Part shown: one piece after another, positions 17,693-26,103 of the stretch
Position numbering within the stretch: position 1 is the first letter of the stretch
Layout: each line of letters opens with the position of its first letter
Assembly (NCBI RefSeq): GCF_030687715.1
Contig: NZ_CP117445.1
Span: forward strand, 1,050,501-1,114,500
DNA length: 64,000 bases
Direction: 5' to 3'
DNA from: Pseudomonas sp. FP2196
GTDB taxonomy: Bacteria > Pseudomonadota > Gammaproteobacteria > Pseudomonadales > Pseudomonadaceae
Made by a program: the position numbers and the translations under genes
Notes under the pieces: model-generated
Seen by the model: only the letters and a program-made list of their open reading frames with translations
Databases searched by the model: none
What the model was told of the DNA's origin: nothing

Positions 17693-18712
17693 ATGTTTGC
17701 GCTCATGCAAAGCACTCGCCTGGAATCGCTGCACCTGAGCGTTGACCCGGTTTCCGGGTTGAAGGCGGTCATAGCCATTCATAACAGTCGTCTGGGGCCG
17801 GCCCTGGGCGGGTGCCGTTACCTTGCCTATCCCAATGACGAGTCGGCGGTCGAAGACGCTATTCGTCTCGCCCAGGGCATGAGCTACAAAGCCGCGCTGG
17901 CCGGATTGCCTCAGGGCGGTGGCGTTGCGGTGATTGTAAGACCGGTACACGTGGAAAACCGTGGCGCACTGTTCGAAGCCTTTGGTCGGTGCATCGATCA
18001 GCTCGACGGCCGCTACATCACCGCTATCGACAGTGGCACCTCGGTGGCGGACATGGATTGCATAGCCCAGCAGACCCAGCATGTCACCAGCACCACGTCG
18101 GCAGGCGATCCTGCGCCGCACGCAGCGATGGGCGTGTTTGCCGGGATTCGTGCAACCGCCATGGCACGGTTGGGCAGCGACAATCTCGAAGGTTTGCGTA
18201 TCGCCATTCAGGGTTTGGGCAATGTCGGTTTTGCGCTGGCCGAGCAACTGCACGCCGCCGGGGCCGAACTGCTGGTCAGTGACATTGACCACGGCAAGGT
18301 GCAACTGGCGATGGAGCAGCTCAATGCTCACCCGATCGCCAACGACGCATTGCTCAGTACGCCCTGCGACATACTTGCGCCGTGTGGCCTGGGCGGGGTG
18401 CTCAACAGCCACTCGGTCACGCAATTGCGCTGCTCGGCGGTGGCGGGCTCGGCGAATAACCAGCTGACGCATTTGGATGTGGCTGATCAATTGGAGCGGC
18501 GCGGAATTCTTTATGCGCCGGACTATGTGATCAATGCCGGTGGCCTGATTTATGTTTCGCTGAAACATCGTGGCGAGGAACTGACCACCATTACCGCGCA
18601 CCTGTCGAAAATCAGTTCACGGCTGACCGAAGTGTTCGCTCATGCGCAGGCAGAAAAACGCTCGCCAGCGCGGGTGGCGGACGAGTTGGCGGAAAGGGTT
18701 TTGTATCGGTAG
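17693..18712 (+). CDS. Leu/Phe/Val dehydrogenase-family protein lacking the catalytic lysine
   Basis: 339 aa. Clear Glu/Leu/Phe/Val dehydrogenase: GPALGGCRYL near residue 35-44, MSYKAALAGL at 63-72, and a Rossmann motif GLGNVGFALAEQL in the NAD domain (about 178-190). Bacterial leucine dehydrogenases have two key lysines, one in SYKxA (present, K66) and the catalytic one in GGGKAVI. Here that motif reads GGGVAVIV: codon GTT at 17924-17926, Val78. The rest of the protein is intact and in frame. It may be catalytically weak or repurposed, or the base call may be wrong. GGGAG lies 7 bases before the ATG. Confidence 0.85.
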   Translation: MFALMQSTRLESLHLSVDPVSGLKAVIAIHNSRLGPALGGCRYLAYPNDESAVEDAIRLAQGMSYKAALAGLPQGGGVAVIVRPVHVENRGALFEAFGRCIDQLDGRYITAIDSGTSVADMDCIAQQTQHVTSTTSAGDPAPHAAMGVFAGIRATAMARLGSDNLEGLRIAIQGLGNVGFALAEQLHAAGAELLVSDIDHGKVQLAMEQLNAHPIANDALLSTPCDILAPCGLGGVLNSHSVTQLRCSAVAGSANNQLTHLDVADQLERRGILYAPDYVINAGGLIYVSLKHRGEELTTITAHLSKISSRLTEVFAHAQAEKRSPARVADELAERVLYR

Positions 18713-18726
18713 GTTTCGAAGGCATG

Positions 18727-18757
18727 AAAAAGGCCCTGAGCCATTCGACTCAGGGCC
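18727..18757 (-). terminator. Terminator of yebG
   Basis: Stem GGCCCTGAG/CTCAGGGCC with an 8-base loop, followed on the minus strand by five T (18727-18731). It lies 20 bases past the yebG stop. On the plus strand it could also slow read-through from the upstream dehydrogenase gene. Confidence 0.8.
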
Positions 18758-18776
18758 TATTCAATTCGGGCATAAA

Positions 18777-19112
18777 TTACTTCGCCGCTTTTGCTGCTTT
18801 GGCTGGTTTCACCGGCGCTTCAGCAGATTCCTCGACCTCGGCTTTTTCGACCGGCTCAGACGGCGCATTGATCAGCTCCGACAATGCATCAGGCTGGCTC
18901 TTGAACGCCCGGGCGAACACATCGCGGTTCTTCGCCATGTAAATCCCGGCTTCTTCCACTTGCTGTTCAGTCAGCGACGGAACGGCTTTTTGCAGCACAT
19001 CGGCCAAGTATTCGGCCAGTTCGAGCATTTTGTCATGACGGTCAGCTTCGGCTTTATCCATGAACAAGCGCTCCAGATCTCGGCTGCTGCGGTATACCAC
19101 TTCGACGGCCAT
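18777..19112 (-). CDS. yebG: YebG family SOS-induced protein
   Basis: 111 aa. MAVEVVYRSSRDLERLFMDKAEADRHDKM is the YebG N-terminus (first 70 residues conserved), and the tail is a low-complexity Ala/Lys/Glu/Pro extension ending AKAAKAAK, usual in Pseudomonas versions. YebG is a DNA-damage-inducible protein of unclear role. A perfect LexA box at 19155-19170, about 43 bases upstream of the start, supports SOS control. Confidence 0.92.
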   Translation of the reverse strand: MAVEVVYRSSRDLERLFMDKAEADRHDKMLELAEYLADVLQKAVPSLTEQQVEEAGIYMAKNRDVFARAFKSQPDALSELINAPSEPVEKAEVEESAEAPVKPAKAAKAAK

Positions 19113-19154
19113 TCACCACCTCACATGCCTTCACATTAGTTGTCTTTGCGACCA

Positions 19155-19170
19155 CTGTATTTATATACAG
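19155..19170. promoter_or_regulatory. LexA (SOS) box upstream of yebG
   Basis: CTGTATTTATATACAG: an exact CTGT-N8-ACAG palindrome with an AT-only centre, matching the gamma-proteobacterial LexA consensus. It should overlap the yebG promoter on the minus strand. Confidence 0.9.
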
Positions 19171-19256
19171 CGAAAAGGATAAGCGAATCCCTGCGCTTTG
19201 GGTAGTGGCTTTTCAATGTAGACCGGATTTGGAGTTTGTCAGATCGACCGTGTCGC

Positions 19257-19288
19257 CATCATTGGCGAGCGAGCTTGCTCCCACAGGA
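19257..19288. repeat. Solitary degenerate REP element
   Basis: GGCGAGCGAGCTTGCTCCCAC resembles the REP family seen elsewhere in the window, but I see no inverted partner nearby. It lies in the spacer of about 340 bases between yebG and psiE, in which I see no gene. Confidence 0.6.
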
Positions 19289-19451
19289 GGCGGGTGCGAG
19301 ACCGAGAGTGCGACCAAACGCCACGGCGCGGGTTTTGCAGCGGCTCGCCATGATGGCGTGGCCCTGTTTCTGCATGAAATCAGGCGCGTGAAGAAAAACC
19401 GTCACGTCCAACACGCATCATCCGCTCGCATCGGGCTAAGGAAACATCATC

Positions 19452-19952
19452 GTGAAAATCAACTGGGCCGAGAAACTGCGGCAAAACGTGCATCAACTGG
19501 CCGAGTCTCTGGGCAATCTGTTCGTCGAGACCTTTCACTACCTGGCGCTGTTCGCCATCGGTGCGGTCACGGCATGGGCGGCGGTGATGGAGTTTCTCGG
19601 GATGCTCGAAGTCGGGCATATCAAGATCGATGACATTCTGTTGCTGTTTATCTATCTGGAACTGGGGGCGATGGTCGGGATTTACTTCAAGACCAACCAT
19701 ATGCCGGTGCGTTTCCTGATCTACGTGGCGATCACCGCGCTGACCCGACTGCTGATCTCCAACGTCTCGCACCACAATCCGCCAGACATGGGCATCATTT
19801 ATCTGTGCGGCGGGATTCTGCTGCTGGCGTTTTCGATCCTGGTGGTGCGCTACGCCTCGTCGCAATTTCCTTCGGTGAAGATCGAAAACCCGCACCGCAA
19901 GATCGGTTCGGGCTCCAGCGAGCATCCCGAAGTGGAGAAGGGCGAGCTTTAA
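19452..19952 (+). CDS. psiE: PsiE phosphate-starvation-inducible membrane protein
   Basis: 166 aa inner-membrane protein with about four hydrophobic segments (YLALFAIGAVTAWAAVMEF; ILLLFIYLELGAMVGIYF; FLIYVAITALTRLLI; IIYLCGGILLLAFSILVV). The TNHMPVRFLIYVAITALTRL stretch is typical of PsiE. Start is GTG at 19452. E. coli psiE responds to phosphate and carbon limitation; I saw no clear Pho box here. Its 3' end overlaps the convergent small gene by four bases. Confidence 0.9.
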   Translation: MKINWAEKLRQNVHQLAESLGNLFVETFHYLALFAIGAVTAWAAVMEFLGMLEVGHIKIDDILLLFIYLELGAMVGIYFKTNHMPVRFLIYVAITALTRLLISNVSHHNPPDMGIIYLCGGILLLAFSILVVRYASSQFPSVKIENPHRKIGSGSSEHPEVEKGEL

Positions 19953-20266
19953 AGTCCTGCGGCTTGCCGGGGCTGGCCGATGATTTTTGGCGGTGGCGGG
20001 GTCAGCCCGTCGCTGCTGGTCATGGCTTCGAGGATCGCCATGGCACTGTGGCCCTGTTCGATGGCGATGCCGAACTGAATGCTTTGCACCAGACGCTTCA
20101 GGCGTGTGGGGTCGTTGCGCTGTTCAGCGCTGATCATCCTTTTGGCCACGATGCGGCCGCTGTTGGACAGCGTCAGCATGATGCTGCCGTCCAGGCCTTG
20201 AATGCTCAGGTTGATCTGATAGTCCGGCGCGAAGGCATCGGTAATGATCTGAAAAGGGTTGTCCAT
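19949..20266 (-). CDS. DUF3509-like small protein
   Basis: 105 aa soluble protein: MDNPFQIITDAFAPDYQINL, a beta-rich middle (LDGSIMLTLSNSGRIVAKRMIS), then helices RLKRLVQSIQFGIAIEQG. I recognise this as the small Pseudomonas family annotated DUF3509; no function is known. It is convergent with psiE with a four-base overlap, and sits alone in its direction. Family naming is from memory and is moderately certain; the gene itself is well supported by its codon pattern. Confidence 0.7.
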   Translation of the reverse strand: MDNPFQIITDAFAPDYQINLSIQGLDGSIMLTLSNSGRIVAKRMISAEQRNDPTRLKRLVQSIQFGIAIEQGHSAMAILEAMTSSDGLTPPPPKIIGQPRQAAGL

Positions 20267-20429
20267 GATGCGTCACCGCCTGATTGAACGTGCAGTTGTT
20301 GACCGGCCATGATCTGGTTGGTTCGCCCATCCAGACCACCGGCCATTCCGTGGCCATATCGCCATTATCGTGTTGATCAGGTGTAGCAAGGGCTATGCCG
20401 GGAATCTTGTCGGACAATGGATACGGCAT

Positions 20430-20454
20430 AAAAAAGGCGAGCCCATGGCTCGCC
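20430..20454 (-). terminator. Terminator of sdaA
   Basis: Stem GGCGAGCC/GGCTCGCC with a CAT loop (20436-20454), followed on the minus strand by six T (20430-20435). On the plus strand it is followed by TTGTTTATTT, so it may act both ways. Confidence 0.8.
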
Positions 20455-20510
20455 TTGTTTATTTGTGGCCCGTTTCAGGGCGCGTGACCGCTCACAGTGC
20501 AATTAGCCGG

Positions 20511-21887
20511 TCAGCATTCCACCCAGTTCACGGCCAGACCGCCCCGTGAAGTCTCTTTGTATTTGTCGTGCATGTCGGCGCCGGTATCACGCATGGTGCG
20601 GATCACCCGGTCGAGAGAAATGAAGTGGTTGCCGTCACCGCGCAGAGCCATTTGCGTGGCGTTGATCGCCTTGACCGCCGCGATGGCATTGCGCTCGATA
20701 CACGGCACTTGCACCAGGCCGCCTACCGGATCACAGGTCAGGCCGAGGTTGTGTTCCAGGCCGATTTCGGCGGCGTTCTCCAGTTGTTCCGGGGTTGCTC
20801 CGAGCACGTCGGCCAGGCCGGCAGCGGCCATGGCGCAGGCCGAACCGACCTCGCCCTGACAGCCGACTTCGGCGCCGGAGATGGACGCATTTTTCTTGCA
20901 CAAAATACCGACGGCGGCCGCGCCCAGGAAGAAATTGACGACGTCATCGTCAGACGCATCCGGGTTGAATTTCATGTAGTAGTGCAACACCGCCGGAATG
21001 ATCCCTGCGGCACCGTTGGTCGGCGCGGTCACCATGCGTCCGCCTGCGGCGTTTTCTTCGTTGACGGCAAGAGCGAAGAGGTTGACCCACTCCATTGCCG
21101 ACAGCGTCGAGCTGATGACATTCGGCTTGCCTATTTCCAGAAGACTGCGATGCAATTTCGCTGCACGGCGCGGAACATTCAAACCGCCGGGCAGAATGCC
21201 TTCGTGACGCAGACCTTGTTCGACGCACTCTCGCATCACCGACCAGATGTGCAACAGACCTTGACGGATCTCAGCGTCGGAGCGCCAGGCGCGTTCGTTG
21301 GCCATCATCAATTCGGAAACACGCAAATTGTGCTGTTTGCACAGCGACAGGAGTTCGGCGGCGCTGGAGAAATCGTACGGCAATACCACTTCACCGGCCG
21401 CAGCCACACCGGACTCGGCTTCAGCTGCTTCAATGATGAAACCGCCGCCCACCGAGTAGTAGGTTTGCTCGAACAGCTCGGCGGTTTCGCCAAAGGCTGT
21501 CAGAGACATGGCGTTGGGGTGGTAGGGCAGGTTCTCGTCCAGCAGCAGCAGATCGCGTTGCCAGTTGAAGGCAATCGAGCGTCCACCCGCGAGGGGCAGT
21601 TGGCCGGTTTCGCGCAGGTGCTGGATGCGCGGCTCGATGGTCGCCGGATCAATGCTGTCCGGCCATTCTCCCATCAGGCCCATGACCGTGGCGCGGTCGG
21701 TGGCATGACCGACGCCAGTGGCCGACAGCGAGCCGTACAAACGGATTTCCACACGACGTACGTCGTTCAACAAGCGTTGATCGGTCAGCGCCTGAGCGAA
21801 GGTTGCAGCGGCGCGCATCGGGCCGACGGTGTGGGAACTGGACGGACCGATGCCGACTTTGAATAGATCGAAAACACTGATAGCCAT
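20511..21887 (-). CDS. sdaA: L-serine ammonia-lyase (serine deaminase)
   Basis: 458 aa single-chain iron-sulfur serine deaminase converting L-serine to pyruvate and ammonia. Beta domain at the N-terminus with [18 protein letters not shown]; alpha domain with [39 protein letters not shown] and [20 protein letters not shown], which supply the conserved cysteines for the 4Fe-4S cluster. A LysR-family gene starts divergently 135 bases away and is the likely regulator. Pseudomonas carries several paralogues, so the sdaA/sdaB label is by family only. Confidence 0.93.
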   Translation of the reverse strand: MAISVFDLFKVGIGPSSSHTVGPMRAAATFAQALTDQRLLNDVRRVEIRLYGSLSATGVGHATDRATVMGLMGEWPDSIDPATIEPRIQHLRETGQLPLAGGRSIAFNWQRDLLLLDENLPYHPNAMSLTAFGETAELFEQTYYSVGGGFIIEAAEAESGVAAAGEVVLPYDFSSAAELLSLCKQHNLRVSELMMANERAWRSDAEIRQGLLHIWSVMRECVEQGLRHEGILPGGLNVPRRAAKLHRSLLEIGKPNVISSTLSAMEWVNLFALAVNEENAAGGRMVTAPTNGAAGIIPAVLHYYMKFNPDASDDDVVNFFLGAAAVGILCKKNASISGAEVGCQGEVGSACAMAAAGLADVLGATPEQLENAAEIGLEHNLGLTCDPVGGLVQVPCIERNAIAAVKAINATQMALRGDGNHFISLDRVIRTMRDTGADMHDKYKETSRGGLAVNWVEC

Positions 21888-22022
21888 GCTAAACCCTTAC
21901 AAGCAATGGAGTAGGAATCGCTGCCATTTTTTGTCGGACAAGCGCAATGTCGGCGATACTGCCTGCCTCGGTCTGACGTGACCAACGAAACTTCCTAAGA
22001 TAGCCTTTAGCAGGACCAAACA

Positions 22023-22970
22023 ATGAGTCGTCAATTGCATGCTCAGACCTACGTCTGGCTGCAGGTGTTTTCCTGTGCCGCGCGGCACCTGTCGTTCACC
22101 CGTTGTGCAGAAGAACTGCACATCACGCCGGGGGCGGTCAGTCAGCAAATCCGCCAATTGGAAGAGCGCCTCGGGTTCCGTCTGTTTCATCGCCGTGCGC
22201 GTGGCGTGGAATTAAGCGCGCAAGGGCAGCGACTGGCGATAACGGTCAACGAAGCTTACGGCAGCATCGACGCCGAATTGCGTCGTCTTGATGCCGGAAT
22301 GATCAGCGGGATTTTGCGGGTGCGCTCGATTCCGTCATTCCTGAGCAAATGGCTGACTCCACGTCTGCCTCGCCTGCAACAGCGTTTTCCGGATATCCAG
22401 CTGCGGCTGGTGGCCGAGGACAGCAGCGTGCCTTTACATGAGGGCGACTTTGATCTGGCGATCGACCTGAACGACGGCAGCTATCCGGGGCTGTTATCCA
22501 CAGCCTTGCTCGACGAGCAGATTTTCCCGGTGTGCGCGCCGAGCCTGCTACGTGCGCGTCCACCGCTGCATGGCCCGGCGGATCTGGTGCATTTCCCGTT
22601 GCTGCACGACATCACCGCCTGGCGCGGCAGTTACGAATATGCAGAGTGGGAATTCTATTTGAACGCGATCGGCTTCGAAGGCGCCGACGTGCGGCGGGGG
22701 CACACCTTCAATCGCAATCACCTGACCATCGAAGCGGCCATCGCCGGCATGGGTGTGGCGATTGCCCGGCGCACGCTGCTCAATGATGAGCTGGAGCGGG
22801 GGGCATTGATCGTGCCGTTCGGGCTGTCGGTGCCCAATCACAAACGTTACGTTTTGTTGTACGCGCCGGGGGCGTTGAGCCATCCGGGCGTGCGTGCGGT
22901 GCACGATTGGCTGGTGGAAGAGGCGGGGATCTTTCGCAGTCTGCACCCGTTGAACGACGGGCAATTGTGA
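22023..22970 (+). CDS. LysR-family regulator (GcvA/DsdC-like), divergent from serine deaminase
   Basis: 315 aa. N-terminal winged helix ARHLSFTRCAEELHITPGAVSQQIRQLEE with the wing GFRLFHRRARGVELSAQG, then a periplasmic-binding-like effector domain (about 90-300). The HTH with ITPGAVSQQI resembles GcvA and DsdC, regulators of amino acid genes. Divergent placement to sdaA suggests it controls serine deamination, which is inference from context. Confidence 0.88.
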   Translation: MSRQLHAQTYVWLQVFSCAARHLSFTRCAEELHITPGAVSQQIRQLEERLGFRLFHRRARGVELSAQGQRLAITVNEAYGSIDAELRRLDAGMISGILRVRSIPSFLSKWLTPRLPRLQQRFPDIQLRLVAEDSSVPLHEGDFDLAIDLNDGSYPGLLSTALLDEQIFPVCAPSLLRARPPLHGPADLVHFPLLHDITAWRGSYEYAEWEFYLNAIGFEGADVRRGHTFNRNHLTIEAAIAGMGVAIARRTLLNDELERGALIVPFGLSVPNHKRYVLLYAPGALSHPGVRAVHDWLVEEAGIFRSLHPLNDGQL

Positions 22971-23170
22971 GCAAGTTTTGCGAGATGGCAGGGCGACCCA
23001 ACTCCCGACCTTACCAGTGCTTTGCCCGGTTGTCCGGATTTTTTTGCGAATGAAAATTTATCTTTTTTCAGGGGTTGAAATGTTCGGCGGTCGGGCCGAT
23101 TGTTGTAATCAAGAGGTCACGAAATCCTGTTCAAGGCCTCTTGCGAGCTAGCTGAAATAAGGGATGAACT

Positions 23171-23575
23171 ATGCAAATCCAAGTCAACAGCGATAACCAT
23201 ATTCAAAGTAGTCAACGACTGGAGGAGTGGGTACGTACAACCATTGAGAGCACGCTCGAACGTTATGAAGAAGACCTGACCCGCGTCGAAGTCCATCTGG
23301 CCGACGAGAACGGTGACAAGCCAGGTCCCCATGACATGCGCTGCCAACTGGAAGCGCGGCCAAAAGGCCATCAACCGATTTCCGTCACCCACAAAGCCGA
23401 TTCGCTGGAACAGGCGATCGATGGTGCAGCCGAAAAACTGGAGCATGCGCTGGAGCACCTGTTTGGCAAATTGCGCGGCAAACCACGCGCCGCTGTGGTG
23501 CCATTCAGCAAGGCGAATGACGCACTGCTGGAGGAAGAATTTCTTGAGAATGAACAGGCAGCGATCAACAGTTGA
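23171..23575 (+). CDS. HPF/RaiA-family ribosome-associated protein
   Basis: 134 aa. MQIQVNSDNHIQSSQRLEEW with TTIESTLERYEEDLTRVEVHLAD and IDGAAEKLEHALEHLFGKL shows the beta-alpha-beta-beta-beta-alpha fold of HPF/RaiA (sigma-54 modulation) proteins, which bind the decoding region of idle 30S subunits. It carries a short acidic tail and lacks the long C-terminal dimerisation domain, so it is a short-form member. It is not the rpoN-linked copy, as no rpoN is nearby. AAGGGA precedes ATG by six bases; a strong terminator follows. Confidence 0.85.
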   Translation: MQIQVNSDNHIQSSQRLEEWVRTTIESTLERYEEDLTRVEVHLADENGDKPGPHDMRCQLEARPKGHQPISVTHKADSLEQAIDGAAEKLEHALEHLFGKLRGKPRAAVVPFSKANDALLEEEFLENEQAAINS

Positions 23576-23605
23576 TGCGCTGATTTTCCAAGCCACCCAA
23601 TGAGA

Positions 23606-23638
23606 ACGGGCCTGCGAAAGCAGGCCCGTTTTGTTTTC
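23606..23638 (+). terminator. Terminator of the HPF/RaiA-like gene
   Basis: Ten-base stem ACGGGCCTGC/GCAGGCCCGT closed by a GAAA tetraloop (23606-23629), followed by TTTTGTTTT. It lies between convergent genes. Confidence 0.9.
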
Positions 23639-23646
23639 AGTGGTGG

Positions 23647-25980
23647 TCAAAACGCCACAGAAGTCTGCACATAAACCGTCCGTGGTTCCCCCACATACTT
23701 GCCCTTGTTGTTGTCATCGAACGAACGCGTGAAGTATTGCGTGTTGAAGATGTTCTTCACCCCCACCGCCACATTCAGATCCGACAACTGCGGCCCGAAG
23801 TCATAGCCCGCACGGCTGCTGAACAGCATGTAACCCGGAATCTTGCCGGTGCTGCCGTCGGCGCTTTCTTTCGAGGTGTTGGCGTTGTCGGCAAACTGGT
23901 CGCTCTGGAAGCTGCTGTCCAGATTCAACTTCCACGGACCCTCGGTGTAACCGACGCCGATCGTGCCTTTGTGTTTCGAGGAGAACGGTACGCGATTGCC
24001 CTTGTTCGGCCCGTCCTCGCGGATGGTCGCGTCAACGTAGGCATAGGTGGCGTAGACATCAAAACCGGCCAGCGCCGGACTCAAGTCATCCAGCGCATAG
24101 TTGACGCTGGTCTCGATGCCTTGATGGCGGGTTTCGCCACGGGCGATCACCGAATCATTGGTCTGGTTGCTTTCGTACTGATTGTCGAAGTTGATCAGAA
24201 ACGCGCCAATCTCTGCGCGCAGCGCGCCGTTGTCGTAACGGGTGCCGAGTTCCCAGGTGCGCGCCTTCTCCGGTTTCACTTCGCCGCTGCTCACGCGGTT
24301 GGGCATCTGGCTGTACTGCACGCTGCCGAACGAACCTTCGGTATTAGCGTACAGATTCCAGCTGTCGGTCAGGTGATAAAGCACGTTCAACGCTGGCAGG
24401 GCGGTGTTGTAGTCGCCCTTGTATTTGACGTTGGTCAGGTTGTTGGTCTGCTGCGACTCGATCATTTCGTAGCGCACCCCCGGCGTGATCGTCCACTTGC
24501 CGATGTCGATACGGTCGTCGACGAAGAACGCATTGGCCTCGGTGCCGCCACGGGTATCGCGGTCATTGCGGCTGTCGGTGGTCGGGTATTGATTGCTGGC
24601 AATCGGCGTGCGGTAGCGCAGTTCGTGTCCGGCCTCGTTGATGTAGCGATAGCCGACGCCGACTTCATGGCTGGTCGGGCCGAGATCGAAGCCCTGGGCG
24701 AAACGTGTTTCAAAGCCGCGCACCCAATACTCGCGTGGCGACAGCGACAGGAAGGTGCCTTGATCCAGATAACCGCTGCGCAGGGTTTTGGTGAAGAAAG
24801 TGTTGGCGGTGAATTCGCGGCGATCTTCCTGGTAGCGATAGCCGAAATTGAACATCGTGCGGCGGCCCCAGAACTGGTCTTTCGGGCGCGTCGACTGGTA
24901 CGGATCGGCATCGTAATCAGCGACGTTCAGGCCTCCGGGCATGTCAGCCTTGCCTTCGTAATACTGGGCCATGGCGTTGAAGCTGTTGGCCTCGTCGAGC
25001 TGGTATTTGCCTTTGAGGATCAGGTCGTCGATCTCGGAGTCGCTGTGCTCACGCCAGTCGCCGCCGCGAGTGCCGGAGTACAACAAAGCGCCGCCCAGAC
25101 CGTTCTCGTTGGTGCCGCCAGCCAGCAGATTGGCGCTGGTCTTGAAGCCGTCGTGGCTCGACGACGGACTGGTTTCAGTCTGGAAACCACCCTTGACCGT
25201 CGGCTCGTCGGGAATCGCCCGGGTCACGAAGTTGACCACGCCACCGACGTTCTGCGGGCCGTAACGGACTGCGCCACCGCCGCGCACCACGTCCACCGCA
25301 TCCATGTTGCCCATGCTGATCGGCGCGAACGACAGTTGCGGTTGACCGTAAGGAGCAAAGGGCACCGGGATGCCATCCATCAACACCGTCGAGCGTGCGG
25401 CGAGACGCGGATTGAGACCGCGAATGCCGAAGTTCAGCGCCATATCATGGCTGCCGGTGCCGTTGTTTTCCGGGGCGTTGACGCCGGGAATGCGGTTGAG
25501 CACATCGCGCGCCTGGGTGGCGCCCTGGCGTTCGAAATCTTCGCGGCGGATCACGTCGCGAGCGCCGGGATGTTCGAAGATGTTGATTTGCTGAGCATCA
25601 CCGAGCCAGTCGCCGACCACTGTGGAGGTGTCCAGCTCCAGCGCTGCGTCACCTGCCGGTTGCAGGCTGAAAGCGTTGTTGCCCTCGGCGCGCGCTTGCA
25701 GGCCGGTGCCTTCGAGCAATGCGTCAAGACCTTGCTCTGGCGTGTAACTACCCTCCAGGCCGCGACTTTGCACGCCACTGGTGACTTGCGAGCCAAAAGA
25801 AATCAGCACCCCGGCTTCGCGGCCAAACTGGTTGAGGGCGTTTTCCAGCGACGACGGCGCAATGTGATAAGCCTTGGCGTCGGCAGCCAGCGCGACGGGC
25901 AGGGCGCTGAAACTCAGGCTGGCGCCGAGGACGAGTGTGCGCAGACTGCGGGCCAGCGGCGTGAGGCGGGTGGGGTGCAT
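23647..25980 (-). CDS. FecA-like TonB-dependent ferric-siderophore/citrate receptor with signalling domain
   Basis: 777 aa. Signal peptide (LVLGASLSFSALPVALAADA), an N-terminal STN signalling domain (YHIAPSSLENALNQFGREAG ... LDALLEGTGLQA, about 38-95), a plug with RIPGVNAP, DGIPVPFAPYG and VDVVRGGGAVRYGPQNVGG, and a 22-strand-type barrel ending VQTSVAF with a terminal Phe. The closest family by plug sequence is FecA, the ferric dicitrate receptor. It follows fecI and fecR-like genes in the same direction, so binding of substrate should signal through FecR to the sigma factor. ATG 25980 is chosen for its AGGA site and the signal peptide right after. Confidence 0.88.
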   Translation of the reverse strand: MHPTRLTPLARSLRTLVLGASLSFSALPVALAADAKAYHIAPSSLENALNQFGREAGVLISFGSQVTSGVQSRGLEGSYTPEQGLDALLEGTGLQARAEGNNAFSLQPAGDAALELDTSTVVGDWLGDAQQINIFEHPGARDVIRREDFERQGATQARDVLNRIPGVNAPENNGTGSHDMALNFGIRGLNPRLAARSTVLMDGIPVPFAPYGQPQLSFAPISMGNMDAVDVVRGGGAVRYGPQNVGGVVNFVTRAIPDEPTVKGGFQTETSPSSSHDGFKTSANLLAGGTNENGLGGALLYSGTRGGDWREHSDSEIDDLILKGKYQLDEANSFNAMAQYYEGKADMPGGLNVADYDADPYQSTRPKDQFWGRRTMFNFGYRYQEDRREFTANTFFTKTLRSGYLDQGTFLSLSPREYWVRGFETRFAQGFDLGPTSHEVGVGYRYINEAGHELRYRTPIASNQYPTTDSRNDRDTRGGTEANAFFVDDRIDIGKWTITPGVRYEMIESQQTNNLTNVKYKGDYNTALPALNVLYHLTDSWNLYANTEGSFGSVQYSQMPNRVSSGEVKPEKARTWELGTRYDNGALRAEIGAFLINFDNQYESNQTNDSVIARGETRHQGIETSVNYALDDLSPALAGFDVYATYAYVDATIREDGPNKGNRVPFSSKHKGTIGVGYTEGPWKLNLDSSFQSDQFADNANTSKESADGSTGKIPGYMLFSSRAGYDFGPQLSDLNVAVGVKNIFNTQYFTRSFDDNNKGKYVGEPRTVYVQTSVAF

Positions 25981-26061
25981 GTCGGATGATCCTGAGAAGG
26001 TTGAATCAAGGGGGCTTTCCTTCTCTGTCACGCCAGATCTGAAAAACGGCTCATTTATTTT

Positions 26062-26100
26062 CAAGATCAAAAGATCGCAGCCTGCGATCTTTTGACCTTG
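26062..26100. repeat. Hairpin-forming REP-type palindrome between fecR and fecA-like genes
   Basis: TCAAAAGATCGCAG (26067-26080) pairs with CTGCGATCTTTTGA (26082-26095) and the pairing extends outward with one mismatch. It is the core of the GGCTGCGATCTTTTGATC repeat type seen elsewhere in this window. In an mRNA running from fecR to fecA it would form a strong stem near the fecR stop. Confidence 0.75.
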
Positions 26101-26103
26101 CGG

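Noticed and set aside
19380..19451. Search for a Pho box before psiE
   Set aside because: No CTGTCAT-type direct repeats could be found, so phosphate control is not claimed.
19205..19633. 142-codon frame starting before psiE
   Set aside because: Runs through a REP and into psiE in another frame, and has no family sequence.
23737..25989. 750-codon open frame opposite the FecA-like gene
   Set aside because: High-GC shadow of the receptor. The antisense protein is Arg/Val/Gly-rich with no family features, while the minus-strand product is a full TonB receptor.
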